Positions 16,235 through 25,231 of a stretch of DNA of 64,000 bases are shown here, one piece after another. Position 1 is the first letter of the stretch. Each line of letters starts with the position of its first letter. Position numbers and translations under genes: made by a program. Below the pieces are notes generated by a model. The model saw nothing but the letters and a program-made list of their open reading frames with translations, did not search any database and was not told the origin of the DNA. Origin of the DNA: a bacterium (GTDB taxonomy: Bacteria > Patescibacteria > Microgenomatia > Levybacterales > UBA12049); assembly GCA_021777565.1 (NCBI GenBank), contig JAJYDJ010000001.1, positions 124,001-188,000 of the forward strand, read 5' to 3'.

Positions 16235-18580
16235 ATGGATCATGGATTAACCTCTCAAGAAGCTACAAAATTAGTCAAAACATCTGGATATAATGAAATT
16301 CCAGAGAAACACACATATCTTTTTACAAAAATACTGAAAAATATTTTCTCTCCCATTGGTGGCATGTTACTGCTGGCGTCAGCTTTGTCATTTATATTAG
16401 GAAAAACGTTTGATGGATATTTCATTCTGATACTTCTTGGGATAAACATCATCATTACCCTCTGGCAGGAGAATAAAGCAGATACGGCGATTAGAAAGCT
16501 CAATGAGCACCTTGCGCAGCAGGTCAAAACACTTCGCGATGGGAAGTGGCAATCTATCCCATCACGACTTTTGGTCCCAGGGGACGTCATTCAACTTGCT
16601 TCAGGAGAAGTCATCCCGGCTGATGGAGAAGTGGGTGAAGCACACCACGTGTCAGTGAATGAATCAGCGCTGACTGGAGAGTCACTGCCAAAAGACAAAA
16701 AGGCAAAAGATGCCGTGTTCTCGGGATCATTCCTGACAACAGGAATTGCAACCATTACGATTACTGCAACTGGTGTGCATACCAAGTTTGGCAAGACGGT
16801 TTTTTCAGTAGAAAGGCTACGTAAAAAAAGCCTTTTGGAACAGGATATTCTTAGTATTTCCAGATTCCTTACGGTTCTGAGTCTAATCGCTGTTGCACTT
16901 CTTAGTATTGTTTTCTACCTGCGCCATGCGCCGCTTCTTGAGTTATTGACGTTGGACTTAAGTCTTATTATCGCGGGTATTCCTATCAGTCTGCCAACCG
17001 TTATGACACTCATTATAGAGTTTGGGGTTCTTGCGCTCGCTGCCAAGGATGTTATTGTCAGACGACTCTCGGCTCTGGAAGACTTGGCGAATGTAAATTT
17101 CCTGCTTACTGATAAGACGGGGACACTGACAAAAAATAAAATTACCGTGCAGGATGTGTATGCATATGACGGGTTTACTCACGAAGATGTACTACTTTAT
17201 AGTGCGCTTCCGGCGACACTGGAAAGTGACAATCCGATCGATCAAGCACTCCTTGAGAAAATAAAGGAGTCTCGTATACACCTGCCTCACTTTGAAAAAA
17301 CTGATTTGACCCCTGCTGACTCTGAGCGTAAGCGAACGACACTTGTAGCCACGCTTAATAAGCAAATACAAACGATTTCGGTAGGTGCCCCGCAAATTAT
17401 CGCGCAGTATTGTTCTTTGGACAAAAAAACAAAAGAAAAGTTCAGTCGGGAAGTCGAGAATCTTGCTCAAGGCGGCTATCGTACGCTCGCAGTTGCGCTG
17501 GGGAAGGGAAAAGTGGAAAAAAACATGCAGATTGTTGGGCTTATTGCCCTCTCTGACACGCTCAGAAGCGATGCAAAATCTGTTATCGAATTTCTTGAAG
17601 AAAATGGCATTGAGGTGTCGATGGTCACTGGCGACAATCGCGCTATTGCTGCAAATATAGCCAAACAGCTTTCTCTAGACGAAGGGACAGTTGTCACCAA
17701 GGATGTCTTAGACAAAGAAGGGATAGCGAACATCCCTGCATCATTGTATGAAAAGACTGGTGCTTTTGCTGAAGTATTACCAGAGGACAAACTTCATTTG
17801 GTAGAAAGAGCAAAACAGTTCTTTGTCATCGCAGCAAATGGGGATGGCGTGAATGATTTGCCAGCGATTAAGGCTGCCAATGTCGGCATTGCGGTACAAA
17901 ATGCAGTCACCGCACTGAAAGCAACGGCAGATATTGTTTTGTTATCAGCAGGCATCAAGGTTATTCGTGATGCCATTATTGAAAGCCGTAAAATCTTTGA
18001 ACGATTGTATACCTACTCCTTGTATCGTATCTCCGAAAGTCTGCGTCTCATTCTGACGATTGGCATTCTAGGCGTGTTCTATGGTGTATACCCAATGACG
18101 GCGCTGCAGATTATTCTCCTAGCGCTTCTGAATGACTTACCAATTATTGCGCTGGCATCAGATCATGTGAAGACAACCAATCGTCCAGCAAAAATTGATG
18201 CAAAGAAACGATTTATCCTGAGTTCATCTTTTGGGTTGGTAGGGGTAGCAAATAGTTTATTGTTATTCTTTCTGGTGCGAAGTGTCTGGATGTTGCCTTG
18301 GGAAGTGGTACAGACCATGTATTTTCTTAAATTGACTGTATCAGGGCATATGCTCATTTATGTGGCTCATACAAAAGAGCGCTGGTGGAAATTCTTCCCG
18401 AGTCATCAGGTGATCTTGGCGACGACACTGACCCAAATTGTGGCTACGGGGCTAGCATACACAGGATTTCTCATGTCAGGCAGACTCTCTCTCTGGCAGA
18501 TTGGCTTTGTCTGGGTGTGGTCATTTTTCTGGATGCAGGTGAGTGAAGTCATGAAAGTAGTACAAGAGAAAATTACGTAG
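16235..18580 (+). CDS. P-type ATPase, plasma-membrane H+-ATPase (P3A) type
   Basis: A 781-residue ion pump. Domain order: an N-terminal cation ATPase region (SGYNEIPEK), helices M1-M2, an actuator domain with LTGESLP near residue 150, helices M3-M4 with GIPISLP near residue 250, the phosphorylation site DKTGTLTKNK near residue 293, a hinge MVTGDNR near 466 and NGDGVNDLPAIKAA near 535, then C-terminal helices. The sequence suits the proton-pumping P3A group better than Ca2+ or heavy-metal pumps, since no CPC motif is present. The P3A ion specificity is inferred. TATACT at 16219-16224 lies ten bases before the ATG, so the leader is only a few bases long. Confidence 0.85.
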   Translation: MDHGLTSQEATKLVKTSGYNEIPEKHTYLFTKILKNIFSPIGGMLLLASALSFILGKTFDGYFILILLGINIIITLWQENKADTAIRKLNEHLAQQVKTLRDGKWQSIPSRLLVPGDVIQLASGEVIPADGEVGEAHHVSVNESALTGESLPKDKKAKDAVFSGSFLTTGIATITITATGVHTKFGKTVFSVERLRKKSLLEQDILSISRFLTVLSLIAVALLSIVFYLRHAPLLELLTLDLSLIIAGIPISLPTVMTLIIEFGVLALAAKDVIVRRLSALEDLANVNFLLTDKTGTLTKNKITVQDVYAYDGFTHEDVLLYSALPATLESDNPIDQALLEKIKESRIHLPHFEKTDLTPADSERKRTTLVATLNKQIQTISVGAPQIIAQYCSLDKKTKEKFSREVENLAQGGYRTLAVALGKGKVEKNMQIVGLIALSDTLRSDAKSVIEFLEENGIEVSMVTGDNRAIAANIAKQLSLDEGTVVTKDVLDKEGIANIPASLYEKTGAFAEVLPEDKLHLVERAKQFFVIAANGDGVNDLPAIKAANVGIAVQNAVTALKATADIVLLSAGIKVIRDAIIESRKIFERLYTYSLYRISESLRLILTIGILGVFYGVYPMTALQIILLALLNDLPIIALASDHVKTTNRPAKIDAKKRFILSSSFGLVGVANSLLLFFLVRSVWMLPWEVVQTMYFLKLTVSGHMLIYVAHTKERWWKFFPSHQVILATTLTQIVATGLAYTGFLMSGRLSLWQIGFVWVWSFFWMQVSEVMKVVQEKIT

Positions 18581-18587
18581 TACTTAC

Positions 18588-19409
18588 TTAGTGTTGGAAA
18601 AGCTCATTCATTCGTTGCTTCTCAGTAGATGTATCACCTACGCGTACTCCTGTAAACACGTGTTCCTGGACGAATTGATCTTGTCCGTCTGAGAAGTATG
18701 GTCCATCGCCTTGGAATTGACAGGTGTTAGAGAGTCTCATCTCTTTGGAGATAATCATATCTTGTCTATTGGTAAGCCCGGGGAATGCTTTCTGATATTC
18801 TGCAAAAACAGCATCGCTCATGTAGTTAAAGATGGAATCCATCTTTTTATATGGCTCACAGTTATGATCTTTGCACTCTGGTGGAAGCGCAAGTACGCCA
18901 ACGCGTACATCCATACTTTCAAATTGTTGATTTGGATCTTCTTTGGTTGCATACCCAAGCAGGGTGCCAGCAGTAACTTTATGTGGCCATCCCTCAAACT
19001 GAGGTAAAACTTTTGAATGCAAAACACTGAGTCTCCATTGATTCATCCACCACCATGGAAATTGAGTAGAAAGTGGGTAGATACTGATGCCCTCTGGTCC
19101 ACCATCAAATACATATCCATCAAATGGCGCATAAATTGCAAGTTGTCCATCGCCAATGCCTGGCTTGCCATAAAAATAATGTTGAGTATTACTATGTGGT
19201 TCATCTGACCAGGCTGGCACTGTCTCATGACCATCACAACTTCTGAATTTAGAAACTGTGTAAATTTGTGACAAGTCCACAATATTGTGTGTAATGACAA
19301 AATCGCTTGGTGGGTGAGGGGGGATGAATTGGGAAACAACACAGACAAGAGCAAGAAGTCCTAGTGGAATGAGGATGATACACGCAATTATCTTTGTGAT
19401 CTTCATCAT
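18588..19409 (-). CDS. Membrane-anchored extracellular protein, M23-like fold possible
   Basis: A 273-residue protein with an N-terminal membrane helix (residues 8-27). The exported part has KFRSCDGHETVP, a QHYFYGKPG segment, then APFDGYVFDGG and VTAGTLLGYAT. The last two resemble the strand and 'aGtxlGyv' turn of M23 peptidase/lipoyl-like folds, but no complete zinc-ligand set (HxxxD plus HxH) can be seen, so catalysis is doubtful. CATACT exactly six bases before the ATG at 19409 supports that start and a leaderless message. Convergent with the H+-ATPase gene, seven bases apart. Confidence 0.55.
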   Translation of the reverse strand: MMKITKIIACIILIPLGLLALVCVVSQFIPPHPPSDFVITHNIVDLSQIYTVSKFRSCDGHETVPAWSDEPHSNTQHYFYGKPGIGDGQLAIYAPFDGYVFDGGPEGISIYPLSTQFPWWWMNQWRLSVLHSKVLPQFEGWPHKVTAGTLLGYATKEDPNQQFESMDVRVGVLALPPECKDHNCEPYKKMDSIFNYMSDAVFAEYQKAFPGLTNRQDMIISKEMRLSNTCQFQGDGPYFSDGQDQFVQEHVFTGVRVGDTSTEKQRMNELFQH

Positions 19410-19518
19410 ATTTTAAGTATGGACTCAAACTCTGTCCAAGTGCAAGGACTGTTTTGACAAGCGAAATGATTCACTATTGTTTTGAATATGTGTTTGCTAT
19501 ACTTTTATTGTACCCATC

Positions 19519-21162
19519 ATGTCAAAAAAATTTATTTATATTTCACTTTTCCTCATAGTTCTTTTTGGTGGATTTATCAGGTTTTATCATCTCGGGACGC
19601 TGCCCAGCGGATTTCATTTTGATGAGGCATCACTGGGATACAATGCCTATAGTCTTTTACTGACTGGTAAAGATGAATACGGCGTGAAGTATCCATTGGT
19701 GTTGCAGTCTTTTGGAGATTATAAACCAGCTCTCTATGCCTATATGGATATTCCACTGGTCAAGATGTGGGGACTGACTATTTTTGCAACTCGTTTCCCA
19801 TCAGCACTCTTTGGAACGTTAAGTATTCTCATCATGTTCTTTCTGGCAAGACAGATTACTCAAAAGGATAAAGATGCACTGCTGGCAAGTTTGCTTCTGG
19901 CGATAACACCATGGCATATTTTTATCTCACGCACTGCGACGGAAGCGACGGTCGCACTCTTTTTCTTAATGAGCATCTTTGCACTCGCTCTGTATATGCA
20001 TGCGCAAAAAAACATAAAATACTGGGCGATAGCACTGGTGGTTCTGTGTTCTGGCATTGCGATACTAACCTATGCAGGTGCACGCCTCTTTGTCCCGATG
20101 CTTCTTGTCCTGGCATTCTTTCTGCCAAGAGCAAAAAAAGCATTCTACATCTCACTGGTCTCTGCCTTTGTCATCGTCGTGCTGGGTATCCTTTGGTATA
20201 ACAAAAGTGCTTCCATCACACGATTTGACCAGGTAAGTATTTTTACCAAAGAAGATACTCAGGCGGCCATGAGTCTGCAAATTCGAGAAGAGGGAAGTGT
20301 CTCTCCACTCATTACGCGTATCTTTCATAACAAGTTAGTGAACTATACCCGTGTCTTCCTCTATGACTATGACCAGTATATGAGTTTGGATTTCCTTGCA
20401 CTGCATGGGGGGTATCCACCACGTATTCATATCGCTGATCTGGGAGAATTTTATTTATGGGAGATACCGTTCCTGTTGATTGGTGTCTACATGGTCTTCA
20501 GACAGAAAAAAACAATCTGGTTTGTTATTCTGGCATGGTGGCTGATCCTTCTGGCACCCGCAGCCTCAACCTCTGACGCGATCCCGAATGTGTATCGTGC
20601 CAGTCCTGTCATCCCGGCAATCGTACTTCTGATTACCTATGGCATTTCGCAGTTTCGTCTAGGGAAATATAACAAACTTCTTTTTGCTGCGATCATTCTC
20701 GCAGGGATTTTTGAGTTCGGGTATGGTGTCAATCAATACAGTGTGCATGGAGAAGTACACCAGCCATGGTACCAGGGATATACCTATAAAGAGCTAGATA
20801 GTATCCTGCACACCTATGATGGCCAACCGTATGCACACTATCTGATCACGAAATACAACTCGACACCCTACATCTATCTCTTGTTCTATGACAAATATAA
20901 TCCTGCGCTCTATCAGAGTCAGGGATCACCTCGCGATCTGCTCAATTTCTCATCCTTTGGCAGATACATGTTCACTGAAGAGTCATGTCCATCAACACTC
21001 AGTACTGAGCAGCTCAAACATGGGGTGACGTCTACCAATACGGTTTTTGTGGATGCCGGAATTTGTGATGAGAGTGGGAACAACAGTGGCCTTACTAAGA
21101 CAACAAGGCTGATTAGATGGCAGGATGGCTCCGAATCTTTCTACGTGGTAACCTACAAGTAA
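19519..21162 (+). CDS. GT39/ArnT-like GT-C membrane glycosyltransferase
   Basis: A 547-residue polytopic protein with the N-terminal helix at residues 5-22, then GFHFDEASLGYNAYSL whose Asp-Glu is the expected catalytic pair. About ten membrane segments precede a soluble C-terminal domain. It shares layout and phrases with 5090-6754 (DEYGVKYPLVLQ against DQYGRAFPFVFE; EATVALFF helix), so they are paralogues. Predicted role: transfer of a sugar from a lipid-linked donor to an extracellular acceptor. TATACT at 19498-19503 places the message start about 8-9 bases before the ATG, with no Shine-Dalgarno site. Confidence 0.8.
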   Translation: MSKKFIYISLFLIVLFGGFIRFYHLGTLPSGFHFDEASLGYNAYSLLLTGKDEYGVKYPLVLQSFGDYKPALYAYMDIPLVKMWGLTIFATRFPSALFGTLSILIMFFLARQITQKDKDALLASLLLAITPWHIFISRTATEATVALFFLMSIFALALYMHAQKNIKYWAIALVVLCSGIAILTYAGARLFVPMLLVLAFFLPRAKKAFYISLVSAFVIVVLGILWYNKSASITRFDQVSIFTKEDTQAAMSLQIREEGSVSPLITRIFHNKLVNYTRVFLYDYDQYMSLDFLALHGGYPPRIHIADLGEFYLWEIPFLLIGVYMVFRQKKTIWFVILAWWLILLAPAASTSDAIPNVYRASPVIPAIVLLITYGISQFRLGKYNKLLFAAIILAGIFEFGYGVNQYSVHGEVHQPWYQGYTYKELDSILHTYDGQPYAHYLITKYNSTPYIYLLFYDKYNPALYQSQGSPRDLLNFSSFGRYMFTEESCPSTLSTEQLKHGVTSTNTVFVDAGICDESGNNSGLTKTTRLIRWQDGSESFYVVTYK

Positions 21163-21231
21163 CGACAGTAAAATTTTGTACTTCTTTGATCTCTTGCATA
21201 GATTTATTCTGATCTGATAGTTTGGTTGGAG

Positions 21232-21864
21232 ATGGGGAAAGTGAAAACTCACATACCACGTTTTATTGTTTTTGAAGGACCTGATGGGGTGGGTAAAACC
21301 TCACTTGCAGAGAAGCTTGTTGCATATCTGTCAAAAGAAGTAGGGGAGAATAAGCTCCTCTTTGATTGCTCCCCTGGGAAGACTCCTGGGACGATAGGAA
21401 AAGTTGTGTATGATATTCGGCACAATAGGTTGGATGTTGCTCCCAAAAAAGAGCAGTTGGCCCCTGAATCACTTCAGCTGTTACACGTTGCAGCTCACGT
21501 TGATAAAATTCTTTCTACTCTAAAACCACATTTCAAAAAAGGAGGTTATGTAGTCCTAGACAGATTCTGGTGGAGTGCCTATGCGTATGGTCGTCTGGAT
21601 GGGCTCAAGCCAACCCAGATGTTTCGTCTATTACAACCAGAACTGATGACATGGGAAGGCACCCCGAGCCCACTGGTTTTTTATATCCATCGTAAGAAAA
21701 GTCTCAGCCCGGGGGAATATGATCAAGAGCAGCACTTCCATTTGTTACAGAGATACTACAAAGAACTTATTCGGCATGAGAGAAAAAGAAAAATAAAAAT
21801 TATTGAGATTGAGAATGAGGATTTTGACACAGCCTTTGCACAGATACTGAGAGCGCTTGAGTAG
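21232..21864 (+). CDS. tmk: Thymidylate kinase-like nucleoside monophosphate kinase
   Basis: A 210-residue P-loop kinase. The N-terminal FEGPDGVGKTSLAEKL (about residues 12-27) holds the Walker A, and LDRFWWSAYAYG near residue 105 is the DR(Y/F) motif of dTMP kinases. It would convert dTMP to dTDP. The C-terminal LID region is atypical and contains HRKKSLSPGEYDQEQHF. The ATG at 21232 is chosen over the TTG at 21226 because the conserved part starts shortly after and GGAG overlaps the upstream codon. The gene symbol is assigned by family; another deoxynucleotide kinase role is possible. Confidence 0.7.
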   Translation: MGKVKTHIPRFIVFEGPDGVGKTSLAEKLVAYLSKEVGENKLLFDCSPGKTPGTIGKVVYDIRHNRLDVAPKKEQLAPESLQLLHVAAHVDKILSTLKPHFKKGGYVVLDRFWWSAYAYGRLDGLKPTQMFRLLQPELMTWEGTPSPLVFYIHRKKSLSPGEYDQEQHFHLLQRYYKELIRHERKRKIKIIEIENEDFDTAFAQILRALE

Positions 21865-21906
21865 GGTATATTTGCGTTTCTTTTTGTAAGGTGTCATACT
21901 TTTTGT

Positions 21907-22674
21907 ATGGACCAATCAGCACCACAGCCAGCCACCCCAGAAGTCCCAGTCCCACCAACTCCCATGCCACAAGTGCCACAAATGCCACCAACGCCAGTAG
22001 TCATGCCATCTCCATCTGGTAGTAAAATGCCGTATATTCTTTTGGTAATTGTTCTTGTCCTCGTGTTTTCTGGAGTCTCGTACTATCTAGGGACAAAGAC
22101 TGCCGGTTTACTGCCGATGGGGTATCAAAGACCTACGGAACAGACCAAGATGGCGTATCCGACACAGCAAGTATTACCAAGTGCGACGCCTACTCCTGAC
22201 CCAACTGCAAGCTGGCAAGTATTTACGAATGCAAAATTTGGCTACACGATTAAATATCCAACTGGGTTGGTGCCAAATGAGCAAAATACCTATTACCACT
22301 ATGTTGAATTCAAGGCACAAAATGCGACTGGGCAACTTCCTACGTATGTGGTGTCAGCAATCCCTGCTACCTTCACGGCGGCCAATCCTGCCGCATATAA
22401 CTACATGTCCGCTGACTGGATCAGTAGTATTAGTGCCGTTCCTGTGGGGCAAACAAAGACGATGGACCAGGCGGCGATGTTTACGCGTTTGCCAGATATG
22501 ACGGTGGATGGCCAGAGCGCGGTCGCGATAGAAGTAGTAGCAACGGGATACAAGCAGCAGCGTGTGTACATAAAGGCAAATGGCAATATCTACATGATCT
22601 CAAATTACTTCCAGACTCCGGCAGAACTTACTGACTTCCAGCTCTTCCTCTCAACCTTCAAGCTGACCCAATAA
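21907..22674 (+). CDS. Pro-rich, membrane-anchored PsbP-like extracellular protein
   Basis: 255 residues: a cytoplasmic Pro-rich stretch (1-38, repeated PxPPTP), a membrane helix (about 42-64), a Thr/Pro linker, then an extracellular domain that begins TNAKFGYTIKYP and ends STFKLTQ, paralogous to 14290-14883. CATACT at 21895-21900 lies exactly six bases before the ATG, so the message should be leaderless. Function is unknown. The Pro-rich cytoplasmic tail plus single helix recurs in the cohesin-like protein at 51305-52108. Confidence 0.65.
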   Translation: MDQSAPQPATPEVPVPPTPMPQVPQMPPTPVVMPSPSGSKMPYILLVIVLVLVFSGVSYYLGTKTAGLLPMGYQRPTEQTKMAYPTQQVLPSATPTPDPTASWQVFTNAKFGYTIKYPTGLVPNEQNTYYHYVEFKAQNATGQLPTYVVSAIPATFTAANPAAYNYMSADWISSISAVPVGQTKTMDQAAMFTRLPDMTVDGQSAVAIEVVATGYKQQRVYIKANGNIYMISNYFQTPAELTDFQLFLSTFKLTQ

Positions 22675-22703
22675 GCCACCCAGTCCCGTGGTATACTTCT
22701 TAT

Positions 22704-23177
22704 ATGGAAGAAAAAGCAAGACGCATCATCTCTAAGAATCTTTTTATGACCCTTGCCTCTGTCTCTATGGATGGAGAGCCATGGAGTACACCAGTTTTCT
22801 ATGCCACGGATAGTACTATGAAAAAATTCTTCTGGTACTCGAGGAAAGACACCGTGCATTCACAAAACATTAAGTCTAATACGAAAGTCACTGCATCACT
22901 ATTTTCACTAGATGGTGAGGATGCTATGACTGGCGTATATCTCAAAGGCTATGCTCATGAAGTTGAAGAGACAGAATTAGATGAAGCGATCGCTGCCTAC
23001 ATCGCAAAAGCTGCACAAACTGATGAAGAAAAAGAGTTGCTATCTCGTAAAGAAGACTTTCTTGGTGATGCGCCACTTCGCATGTATGTCATGGAAGTGG
23101 AGGAATGTTCCATTTCCGGTGAGGCTTCCAAGTGGAATGGGAAATGGATGGACACGAGAGAGAACGTAAACCTGTAA
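22704..23177 (+). CDS. Pyridoxamine 5'-phosphate oxidase-fold protein
   Basis: A 157-residue split-barrel flavin-binding-type protein. The first half has MTLASVSMDGEPWSTPVFYA, then FFWYSRKDTVHSQNI and VTASLF, which follow the pattern of small PNPOx-like proteins that bind FMN or F420-type cofactors. The substrate is unknown. TATACT at 22692-22697 with a six-base gap fixes the ATG at 22704 as a leaderless start. It ends in an intrinsic terminator at 23181-23203. Confidence 0.75.
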   Translation: MEEKARRIISKNLFMTLASVSMDGEPWSTPVFYATDSTMKKFFWYSRKDTVHSQNIKSNTKVTASLFSLDGEDAMTGVYLKGYAHEVEETELDEAIAAYIAKAAQTDEEKELLSRKEDFLGDAPLRMYVMEVEECSISGEASKWNGKWMDTRENVNL

Positions 23178-23180
23178 TAT

Positions 23181-23203
23181 GCAATCTTAGTAGGATTGCT
23201 TTT
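23181..23203 (+). terminator. Intrinsic terminator after PNPOx-like gene
   Basis: GCAATC at 23181-23186 pairs with GATTGC at 23194-23199 and is followed directly by TTTT. Confidence 0.65.
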
Positions 23204-23299
23204 CTGAGACATAAGATTTATCTTCTTCTGTAGGATCTACAAAGTCGTCATACAGACATATGGCAGCATTGAATCTATGTATAGATAGGAGGTGAAAGC

Positions 23300-23602
23300 A
23301 TGAAGAACAGAAATGAACTTGAGATTGCAGCGAGCGCGAACAATGCATTTGTAGCAATTGAGTCAGCAAAGGAAGAAACATCAAATGAAAGCGATGAGGA
23401 TATACTATCTCGGCTTGAGAATCTAGTAAGGGGAATCATAAAAGGTGAGTACAAACTCGTTGAAGACCTTAGAAAGATAATCGAGTCAGAAGAAATGAAT
23501 AGTATATTTTCTTTTGAGGTTACTGCAGGTGGATTGTCATTACCCTTAGAAAGATTTTTGCGAGACCTCATTGATGCAGTGAAGACCAAGGTGAGCGCAT
23601 AA
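23300..23602 (+). CDS. Hypothetical small helical acidic protein
   Basis: A 100-residue soluble protein predicted to be almost entirely helical, acidic, with no recognised domain (ESDEDILSRLENLVRG, then KLVEDLRKIIESEEMNS). A strong Shine-Dalgarno site, AGGAGGTGA, sits six bases before the ATG, so this gene has a real leader, unlike its neighbours. The opposite-strand frame across the same region is treated as a shadow because only the plus frame has a ribosome binding site. Confidence 0.6.
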   Translation: MKNRNELEIAASANNAFVAIESAKEETSNESDEDILSRLENLVRGIIKGEYKLVEDLRKIIESEEMNSIFSFEVTAGGLSLPLERFLRDLIDAVKTKVSA

Positions 23603-23603
23603 T

Positions 23604-23630
23604 CTGCTATAACCACCTCATGAATTTGTC
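23604..23630 (+). repeat. Copy of the ychF promoter and start region (upstream copy)
   Basis: These 27 bases match 24118-24144 with one mismatch (CTGCTATAACCACCTCATG here, CTGCTATAATCACCTCATG there) and include a -10 box, ATG and three further codons. Here the frame reads MNLSVAEYRKKI and stops at once. The two copies flank the VOC-protein gene as direct repeats. Confidence 0.7.
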
Positions 23631-23654
23631 AGTAGCTGAATACAGAAAGAAGAT

Positions 23655-24083
23655 TTAGTTCTGTGGGGTGGCGGGGGCTTCACTTAGATCCATGAAAAAG
23701 AGTTCCCATGCATGTCCATCAAGATCACTGAATGCCTTTCCATACATGAAGTCATCTTCTGGTCCTTTTTCATCTAGGTTAGTTCCGCCGGCTTCTAAGG
23801 CTTTTCTGTGAAGTTCATCAACTTTTTCTCTGGACTCACACGAAAGAGCAAACATCGCTTCCTTTTGTGCACGCGCATCAGCAATTTGTACTTCTGGGAT
23901 AAAACTGTGAAAGAAATCTTCTGTTAGAAGCATGACAAAGATCCCATTTTTTTCATCCAGCATGAGAGCAGCGCCTTTATCGTTGGTAAATTGGGGATTA
24001 AACGCAAATCCTAATTTCTCCCAAAATATTTTTGAAGCTGGTAAATCTTTAACTGGAAGATTAATAAAAATTTGATGTCCCAT
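23655..24083 (-). CDS. Glyoxalase/VOC-family protein
   Basis: A 142-residue vicinal-oxygen-chelate protein. MGHQIFINLPVKDLPASKIFWEKLGF is the typical first beta-alpha-beta module (His near residue 3, Phe-Trp, LGF), and the second module ends DLDGHAWELFFMD, the usual second metal-site Glu region. Related proteins are often annotated as glyoxalase or bleomycin-resistance-like; the substrate is unknown. The start at 24083 is preferred because TATGCT lies seven bases upstream; 24086 and 24107 are alternatives. The gene is flanked by 27-bp direct repeats of the ychF start region, which suggests insertion or a local duplication. Confidence 0.75.
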   Translation of the reverse strand: MGHQIFINLPVKDLPASKIFWEKLGFAFNPQFTNDKGAALMLDEKNGIFVMLLTEDFFHSFIPEVQIADARAQKEAMFALSCESREKVDELHRKALEAGGTNLDEKGPEDDFMYGKAFSDLDGHAWELFFMDLSEAPATPQN

Positions 24084-24117
24084 CATACTCAGCATACCAT
24101 ACATCAAAAATAATTTC

Positions 24118-24144
24118 CTGCTATAATCACCTCATGAATTTGTC
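24118..24144 (+). repeat. ychF promoter and start region (functional copy)
   Basis: Partner of the repeat at 23604-23630, 514 bases downstream. This copy has the consensus TATAAT and leads into the intact ychF frame, so it is presumed ancestral. Confidence 0.7.
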
Positions 24145-25231
24145 TGTTGGAATTGTCGGGTTACCAAATGTCGGGAAGTCGACGCTTTTTAATGCGCTTT
24201 TGAAAAAGCAGCAGGCGCTCGCTGCCAATTATCCCTTTGCTACTATCGAGCCCAATGTGGGTATCGTCGCCGTGCCAGATGAGAGACTCGTGAAACTAGC
24301 TGAGATCACGAAAGATGAAGAAAAGATGGCAAGTCTACCACCACTTAAGCCTGCTACCGTGGAGTTTGTCGACATCGCAGGTCTGGTCAAGGGTGCATCA
24401 GAGGGAGCAGGGCTTGGTAATAAATTTCTCTCCCACATAAGAGAGGTGAGTGTGATCGCACATGTCGTCCGGGCATTTGAAGACGCCAATATCATAAAAG
24501 AAGGTGCAGTCGACCCCAAAAGTGATTATGAAACTATCGTCACTGAGCTCATCCTTGCAGACTTGCAGACGGTGAATAAAGTGCTTGAGAATCGCAAAAT
24601 GGAGCCACAAAGAAAGTCTGGTGCAGAAAAACTTTTAGCAGTTCTCAATGAAGGCAAACCAGCCCGTTACGCAGTACTCACTGATGAAGAGCGCGAGATG
24701 GTAAAAGATTTGTTTCTTCTCTCATCAAAACCTGAAGTTATTGTCCTCAATGTCTCAGAAGAACAATACACACCAGAAGGTATCGAGAAAGCGATCGAGG
24801 AGTATGTCAAGAACACGGGGCATGATCGTGAGTCACTGGTCGTCATCTGTGCGAAGATAGAGTCGGATCTGGCGGGATTATCAGATACTGAGCAAAAAGA
24901 ATATCTGGAGAGTATGGGACTTGAAAAATCGGGTCTTGAAAGGCTTATTCAGAAAGCATATGACAATCTTGGACTGATGAGTTTTCTCACCTGTGGAGAG
25001 AAAGAAGTACGTGCCTGGACTATCAAAAAAGGTCTGTCTGCACCTCTGGCGGCAGGGGAGATCCACACTGACTTTATCAAGAAGTTTATTAAGGCAGAAG
25101 TCGTGAGCTATAGTGACTTTGTAGAGAACAATGGATGGAAAGGCAGTCGTGAAAAAGGGAAAGCACGGATTGAAGGAAAAGAATACATCATGCATGATGG
25201 TGATGTTGTCGAATTTAAGATAGGAAGTTAA
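24134..25231 (+). CDS. ychF: Redox-regulated ATPase YchF (Obg-like ATPase)
   Basis: A 365-residue translation-associated P-loop NTPase, universal in bacteria, that prefers ATP to GTP. Motifs: G1 GLPNVGKSTLFNALL (residues 9-23), YPFATIEPNVG (switch I), DIAGLVKGASEGAGLGNKFL (G3 and switch II), a coiled-coil insert, and a C-terminal TGS-like domain (FLTCGEKEVRAWTIKKG to HDGDVVEF). Length is normal for the family. TATAAT at 24122-24127, six bases before the ATG, gives a leaderless message. Its TAA stop shares TTAA with the stop of the convergent ParB-like gene. Confidence 0.95.
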   Translation: MNLSVGIVGLPNVGKSTLFNALLKKQQALAANYPFATIEPNVGIVAVPDERLVKLAEITKDEEKMASLPPLKPATVEFVDIAGLVKGASEGAGLGNKFLSHIREVSVIAHVVRAFEDANIIKEGAVDPKSDYETIVTELILADLQTVNKVLENRKMEPQRKSGAEKLLAVLNEGKPARYAVLTDEEREMVKDLFLLSSKPEVIVLNVSEEQYTPEGIEKAIEEYVKNTGHDRESLVVICAKIESDLAGLSDTEQKEYLESMGLEKSGLERLIQKAYDNLGLMSFLTCGEKEVRAWTIKKGLSAPLAAGEIHTDFIKKFIKAEVVSYSDFVENNGWKGSREKGKARIEGKEYIMHDGDVVEFKIGS

